Source: an uncultured Lentisphaeria bacterium
GTDB taxonomy: Bacteria; Verrucomicrobiota; Lentisphaeria; Victivallales; UBA1829
DNA: 18,954 nucleotides
Assembly: GCA_905211485.1 (NCBI GenBank)
Contig: CAJMAW010000058.1
Location: forward strand, 1-18,954
Direction: 5' to 3'
Shown here: in pieces, positions 14,963 through 18,954 of the stretch
Layout: the number at the start of each line of letters is the position of its first letter
Numbering within the stretch: position 1 is the stretch's first letter
Notes under the pieces: model-generated
What the model saw: the letters and a program-made list of their open reading frames with translations, nothing else
Database searches by the model: none
Told to the model about the DNA's origin: nothing
Made by a program: the position numbers and the translations under genes

Positions 14963-15288
14963 GACGGGGTTCCATCTGCCCGTTCCGGGGGGAAAAAAAG
15001 CGTCCGGGAAAGAAAACTCCGCTTCCGGATTCCTTTCTTTTTTTTCTTTTCCCTTCCTCCTCCGCTTCGGGACGCCGGAATCACCGGAAGAGCGACTGTG
15101 ACAGAGAGGAAAAATAAATGCGTCATATTGGCGCAGTTTCAGATACCTTTTTTTCCCGTTTGTGCCTCCTTTTGTGCTGTATTCTTCACCTGGCAGGAAA
15201 AATGCTGTCAGATATCATCAGCAGAAAAAAATAAAAAAATCATGAAACGGAACATAAAAGACCCAAAGAAGGAAGGAGAGTCAAGATT
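14963..15288. other. Intergenic region upstream of the Clp ATPase gene
   Basis: These 326 bases contain a terminator, a 34-base all-pyrimidine tract (15030-15063) and an A-rich leader. TGCTG (15203-15207) and CAGCA (15219-15223) form a short inverted repeat. I looked for a CIRCE element (HrcA operator) and a sigma-32-type promoter, either of which would be expected for a clpB gene, and saw neither. No promoter stands out. Confidence 0.45.
15002..15047 (+). terminator. Intrinsic terminator after the lipoprotein gene
   Basis: TCCGGGA (15003-15009) pairs with TTCCGGA (15023-15029, one G-U pair) around a 13-base loop. TTCCTTTC and eight further T residues follow. It lies 40 bases past the lipoprotein stop. 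Confidence 0.5.
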
Positions 15289-17979
15289 ATGGATATGCAG
15301 AAATTGACCGAAAAATCTCGGGCCGCGCTTCTCCGAGCGCAGGAAATTGCCGTGGAACACGGCCATCAGGAGCTTCGCCCCGTGCATCTGCTTGCCGCGC
15401 TTGCGACGCAGGAGGACGGGCTTGTGCCTTCCCTGTTGAAACGTATGCATGTGAATCAGAACGCCTTTACCGCGAAACTGGATCAGGCGCTCCGCTCGAT
15501 TCCGTCTGTGAGCGGGCCCGGCGCGGGATCCCAGGGGACGTACAGTTCCCGCGATTTCAGCCAGGTGCTGATCGAAGCGAAGAACAAAGCGGAGGAAATG
15601 AAGGATGAATTCATTTCCGTGGAACATCTCCTCATGGGGATTCTCCTTGCCGATTCCGAGTGTTCGAAGATTCTGGGAAGTTTCGGGATCAACATGGAAA
15701 CGCTGCTGGAAAGCCTGAAGCAGATCCGCGGCAACCAGCGCGTGACGAACGAAAACCCGGAGGCCACCTTCGAGGCCCTGGAAAAATACGGGCGCGACCT
15801 GACACAGAGAGCCGCCGAAGACAAACTCGACCCCGTCATCGGAAGAGACGAGGAAATCCGCCGCAGCATCCAGATTCTTTCCCGGCGGACCAAAAACAAT
15901 CCCGTCCTGATCGGTGAACCCGGAGTCGGCAAGACCGCCATTGTGGAAGGCCTTGCCATCCGCGTCGTCCACGGGGACGTGCCGGAGAATCTGAAGAACA
16001 AGCGCATCATCGCCCTGGACATGGGCGCGCTGATTGCCGGAGCAAAATACCGCGGAGAATTTGAAGAGCGTCTGAAAGCCGTTCTGAAGGAAGTGACTTC
16101 CAGCAACGGGGGGATCATTCTCTTCATCGACGAACTCCATACAGTGGTGGGCGCCGGCGCCTCCGAAGGCGCCATGGACGCCGGGAATCTCCTGAAACCG
16201 CTTCTTGCGCGCGGAGAACTCCACTGCATCGGCGCGACCACGCTCGACGAATACCGCAAATATATTGAAAAAGACGCCGCTCTGGAACGGCGTTTCCAGT
16301 CCGTGCTTGTTTCCGAACCGAGCGTTGAGGACACCATTGCCATTCTGCGTGGACTGAAGGAACGCTATGAAGTGCATCACGGAGTGAAGATCCGGGATTC
16401 GGCGATTGTCGCCGCGGCAACGCTGTCCGACAAGTACATCAGCGACCGTTTTCTTCCGGACAAAGCCATCGACCTCGTTGACGAGGCCGCCGCGAAACTC
16501 CGTACCGAAATCGATTCCTGTCCTTCCGAAATCGACGAAATCGAACGCCGCGCCATGCGCATGGAAATTGAACTTGCAGCCTTGAAGAAGGAAACGGATC
16601 CGGCTTCCCTTTCCCGCCGCGGCGAGCTTCAGAAGGAACTTGCTGAACTGAAGGAGAAGTCCTCCGCGTTGCGCGCCGCCTGGGATGCGGAGAAGACCCT
16701 GATTGCCGATATCCGCAAACTCCGGGAAAGTCTCGACATGGCCAAATCGAATCTCGACCGCGCGGAAAGAGAGTACAATCTGGAACGCGCCGCCGAACTC
16801 CGTCACGGAATCATCCCCGGAATCGAACGCCAGATCGCCGATGCGGAAAGGAAACTTGCGGAATCTTCCGACGAGGAGAAACGTCTTCTGAAAGAGGAGG
16901 TGGACGAGGAGGATATTGCGGAAATCGTCAGCCGCTGGACTCGCATCCCCGTCAGCAAACTGGTTCAGAGCGAACGGGAAAAGCTGCTTCATCTGTCCGA
17001 CGAGCTTCACAAGCGCGTGGTCGGCCAGGACAAGGCTGTGGATGCGGTGGCGGAAGCGGTTCTCCGTTCGCGTGCGGGGCTCAAGGATCCCAAACGCCCG
17101 ACGGCGTCCTTCCTCTTCCTGGGGCCGACAGGAGTCGGGAAGACTGAACTTGCCCGCGCGCTCGCGGAGGATCTCTTCGACGATGAACGGGCAATGATCC
17201 GGATCGACATGTCCGAATACATGGAAAAATATTCCGTTTCCCGTCTGATCGGCGCGGCTCCGGGATATGTCGGTTTTGAAGAGGGCGGCCAGCTGACCGA
17301 GGCGGTCCGCAAGAAGCCCTACTCCGTGGTGCTGTTCGATGAGATCGAAAAGGCCCACGAGGATGTGTGGAACATCCTGCTGCAAATTCTGGAGGACGGC
17401 ATCGTCACCGACTCTCAGGGCCGCCGTGTGGACTTCAAGAATACCATCATCGTCATGACCAGCAACGTGGGCGCCCGGAACATCACCTCTGCCGACAAGC
17501 CACTGGGCTTTGACGGCCGGGAGACCGAGGCCGATGAAAAGGCCCGCTTCGACCGCATCAAGCAGGCCGTGATGGAGGAGCTGCGCCGGACCTTTAAGCC
17601 CGAGTTCCTGAACCGTATCGACGAGACCATCGTGTTCCGTCAGCTGACGGAGGAGGATATCCGCCACATCGCCCAGCGCATGCTGGAGATCACCGGTAAG
17701 CGCATGGCTCAGCAGGACATCACCCTGCTGGCGGATGACGATGCCGTCACCGCTCTGGCCAAGGATGGCTTCGATCCCCGCTACGGCGCCCGTCCCCTGC
17801 GCCGTACCCTCCAGACCGAGGTGGAGGACGTGGTGGCCGAGCAGATGCTGGACGGTAAGCTCCAGTCCGGCGACACCGCCCACGTGCGGCTGCGGGACGG
17901 CAAGGTGGTCATCGAGAGCGAGGCGGCGCACGCCGCCGAAGCCCCCGCCGAGACGACCAAGACCCCTGCGGAGAAATAA
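15289..17979 (+). CDS. clpB: Clp ATPase: ClpB N-terminal three quarters joined to a ClpC-like C-terminus
   Basis: ClpB is the cytosolic hexameric disaggregase that works with DnaK; ClpC is an unfoldase that feeds ClpP. The 896 residues show a Clp_N domain (1-148), first AAA domain with Walker A GEPGVGKT (209-216) and Walker B ILFIDE (277-282), a long coiled-coil middle domain (about 405-545, ClpB length; ClpC has about 50), and second AAA domain with Walker A GPTGVGKT (612-619) and Walker B VLFDE (681-685). Up to about residue 665 it reads as ClpB. Beyond, it reads as ClpC: LLQILEDGIVTDSQGRRVDFKN, MTSNVGAR, an LGF loop (739-741) of the ClpP-docking type, and VEDVVAEQMLDGKLQSGD. Codon bias switches at the same place: no GGA/GGG after codon 662, Glu about 19 GAG to 3 GAA after codon 684. 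AGGAG ten bases upstream supports the start. The frame is intact. An assembly chimera is more likely than a natural hybrid. Confidence 0.85.
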   Translation: MDMQKLTEKSRAALLRAQEIAVEHGHQELRPVHLLAALATQEDGLVPSLLKRMHVNQNAFTAKLDQALRSIPSVSGPGAGSQGTYSSRDFSQVLIEAKNKAEEMKDEFISVEHLLMGILLADSECSKILGSFGINMETLLESLKQIRGNQRVTNENPEATFEALEKYGRDLTQRAAEDKLDPVIGRDEEIRRSIQILSRRTKNNPVLIGEPGVGKTAIVEGLAIRVVHGDVPENLKNKRIIALDMGALIAGAKYRGEFEERLKAVLKEVTSSNGGIILFIDELHTVVGAGASEGAMDAGNLLKPLLARGELHCIGATTLDEYRKYIEKDAALERRFQSVLVSEPSVEDTIAILRGLKERYEVHHGVKIRDSAIVAAATLSDKYISDRFLPDKAIDLVDEAAAKLRTEIDSCPSEIDEIERRAMRMEIELAALKKETDPASLSRRGELQKELAELKEKSSALRAAWDAEKTLIADIRKLRESLDMAKSNLDRAEREYNLERAAELRHGIIPGIERQIADAERKLAESSDEEKRLLKEEVDEEDIAEIVSRWTRIPVSKLVQSEREKLLHLSDELHKRVVGQDKAVDAVAEAVLRSRAGLKDPKRPTASFLFLGPTGVGKTELARALAEDLFDDERAMIRIDMSEYMEKYSVSRLIGAAPGYVGFEEGGQLTEAVRKKPYSVVLFDEIEKAHEDVWNILLQILEDGIVTDSQGRRVDFKNTIIVMTSNVGARNITSADKPLGFDGRETEADEKARFDRIKQAVMEELRRTFKPEFLNRIDETIVFRQLTEEDIRHIAQRMLEITGKRMAQQDITLLADDDAVTALAKDGFDPRYGARPLRRTLQTEVEDVVAEQMLDGKLQSGDTAHVRLRDGKVVIESEAAHAAEAPAETTKTPAEK

Positions 17980-17980
17980 A

Positions 17981-18018
17981 GCAAAAAGGAAGCACCCAAA
18001 AGGGTGCTTCCTTTTTGC
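17981..18018 (+). terminator. Perfect 17-bp terminator after the Clp gene
   Basis: GCAAAAAGGAAGCACCC (17981-17997) is the exact reverse complement of GGGTGCTTCCTTTTTGC (18002-18018), with an AAAA loop. It starts two bases after the stop codon. The A/T ends give a T-run in either direction. Confidence 0.9.
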
Positions 18019-18072
18019 GTAGGGTGCCGTTCAAGCGGTCATATGCGCCGCAGGCAGTCTGAAAACGGCAGG

Positions 18073-18106
18073 AAAAATACGTCCGGCAAGGCCGGACGTA
18101 TTTTTT
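18073..18106. terminator. Second perfect inverted-repeat terminator, two-way
   Basis: AAAAATACGTCCGGC (18073-18087) is the exact reverse complement of GCCGGACGTATTTTT (18091-18105), with a three-base loop. T-runs lie on both strands. It sits 15 bases from the stop of the convergent lyase gene, so it most likely serves that gene, with backup for the Clp gene. Confidence 0.88.
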
Positions 18107-18120
18107 GTTCTCTTTGCAGC

Positions 18121-18954
18121 TTACAGCTGGGCCAGCGCCTGCTCCAGATCGGCGATGATGTCCTCGGCGTTCTCCAGACCCACCGACAGGCGGATCAGAC
18201 CTGCAGGAATGCCGGAGGCCGCCAGCTCTTCCTCGGTGTAGGTGGAGTGGGTCATGGACGCGGGGTGCTCGATCAGCGTCTCCGCGTCACCCAGAGACAC
18301 GGCCACCGTGATCAGATGCAGGGCGTTGACCAGTTTGACGCCGGCGGCGCGGCCGCCCTTGACCTCGAAGGACAGCATACCGCCGAAGTCCCGCATCTGG
18401 CGGGCGGCGATGTCGTGTCCCTCGTGGTTGGCCAGACCGGGATAGTAGACCTTCTCCACGGCGGGGTGCTGATCCAGGAACTCCGCCACAAGGCGGGCAT
18501 TGAGACAGTGCTTCTGCATCCGGATTTCCAGCGTTTTCAGGCCGCGGAGGATGAGGAAGGCGGAGAAGGGATCCATCACCGCGCCGGTCATGTCCTTCAG
18601 GCCAAACATCCGCACCTCGTTGCAGAACGCGGCGGAGCCCACCACGAAGCCCGCGATCACGTCGCCGTGGCCGTTGAGGTACTTGGTGGCGGAGTGTACC
18701 ACCACGTCGGCGCCCAGCGCCAGCGGGTTCTGGAGATAGGGGGAGGCAAAGGTGTTGTCGCACACCACCTTGATGTCCTTATTGTAGCCGTGGGCCACAG
18801 CCGCCACGGCGGCGATATCGGTGATCTTCAGGTTGGGGTTGGCGGGCGTCTCCAGATAGACGGCGCAGGTATTGGGCTTCAGCGCCGCCCGCACCGCGTC
18901 CAGATCGGTGGTGTCCACGAAGGTGACCTCCACGCCGTAGCGGGTCATGCCGTG
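18121..18954 (-). CDS. Methionine gamma-lyase-type Cys/Met metabolism PLP enzyme (N-terminus outside window)
   Basis: PLP-dependent trans-sulfuration family enzyme. Methionine gamma-lyase splits methionine to methanethiol, 2-oxobutyrate and ammonia in the cytoplasm; cystathionine gamma-synthase or lyase are the alternatives. About 277 C-terminal residues are visible; family members are near 400, so roughly 120 are missing. Seen: YLETPANPNLKI, the PLP aspartate in VVCDNTFASP, the Schiff-base lysine in HSATKYLNGHGD (Lys89 counted from the Met at 18948), DMTGAVMDPF, RGLKTLEIRM and VSLGDAETLIEHPASMTHS. The DMTGAVM and VSLGDAETLI...HPASMTHS wording favours methionine gamma-lyase. The Met at 18948 is internal; the frame continues past the edge. 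Codons are almost all G/C-ending (GAG, GTG, CTG, GCC), matching the 3' end of the Clp gene and unlike the rest of the window. Confidence 0.88.
   Translation of the reverse strand, partial: HGMTRYGVEVTFVDTTDLDAVRAALKPNTCAVYLETPANPNLKITDIAAVAAVAHGYNKDIKVVCDNTFASPYLQNPLALGADVVVHSATKYLNGHGDVIAGFVVGSAAFCNEVRMFGLKDMTGAVMDPFSAFLILRGLKTLEIRMQKHCLNARLVAEFLDQHPAVEKVYYPGLANHEGHDIAARQMRDFGGMLSFEVKGGRAAGVKLVNALHLITVAVSLGDAETLIEHPASMTHSTYTEEELAASGIPAGLIRLSVGLENAEDIIADLEQALAQL

Noticed and set aside
15203..15223. Inverted repeat TGCTG/CAGCA before the Clp gene as a CIRCE element
   Set aside because: CIRCE is TTAGCACTC-N9-GAGTGCTAA; only a five-base arm unlike it is present.
15098..15307. 69-codon frame upstream of and overlapping the Clp start
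   Set aside because: Starts from a non-ATG codon without a ribosome site, overlaps the Clp gene's own ribosome site in another frame and has no family features.
15208..17931. 907-codon open frame on the minus strand opposite the Clp gene
   Set aside because: It is the mirror of a codon-biased gene: the plus-strand frame has full Clp motifs, while the antisense product has no family features and no start signals.

Overview
The window reads as a bacterial chromosomal segment, probably from a gut metagenome. From base 1 to about 17,280 codon use is uniform (GAA-leaning Glu, many GGA/GGG Gly, CTT/CTC/CTG Leu). The gene set fits a didermic, peptidoglycan-making bacterium: an mraZ-rsmH-ftsL-ftsI block, a lipoprotein, a cytoplasmic GH78 rhamnosidase and a DUF2339 membrane protein. 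A member of the PVC group (Lentisphaerota/Victivallales-like) is my best guess from the overall look of the proteins. This is inference, and the 23S fragment is the marker that could settle it. From about 17,300 to the end the codon use becomes strongly G/C-ending (GAG, GGC, CTG, GTG, ACC), as in Oscillospiraceae-type Bacillota.

Layout. 1-1224 holds the 3' third of 23S rRNA, a spacer with a long hairpin, and 5S rRNA with a T-run. After a gene-free, G-rich stretch comes a glycerophosphodiester phosphodiesterase gene (1812-2561, +) ending at a strong terminator. It faces the division cluster, which runs leftward: mraZ, rsmH, ftsL-like, ftsI (6993 down to 2954). A good sigma-70-type promoter drives that cluster, and four MraZ-box-like repeats on a 10-bp period overlap its -10. 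A large DUF2339 membrane protein gene (7308-10112) runs divergently from mraZ. truA (10314-11225, -) and a GH78 alpha-L-rhamnosidase gene (11544-14174, +) diverge from a shared region that holds a canonical G-quadruplex motif between their promoters. A hairpin-rich gap, a small putative lipoprotein gene and a Clp ATPase gene (15289-17979) follow. Two perfect inverted-repeat terminators then separate the Clp gene from a convergent methionine gamma-lyase-type gene cut by the window edge.

The most notable object is the Clp ATPase gene. Its first three quarters are ClpB (disaggregase N-domain, long middle domain). From about codon 665 it is ClpC-like, including an LGF loop of the ClpP-docking type, a ClpC-style C-terminus and a different codon bias. 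Either it is a chimeric contig joined in a conserved stretch of the second ATPase domain, with everything to the right coming from another organism, or it is a real ClpB-ClpC hybrid that could couple disaggregation to proteolysis. The chimeric join is the more economical explanation.

The division genes act together: MraZ regulates the cluster, RsmH methylates 16S rRNA, and FtsL and FtsI build the septum. The other genes look like independent transcription units.
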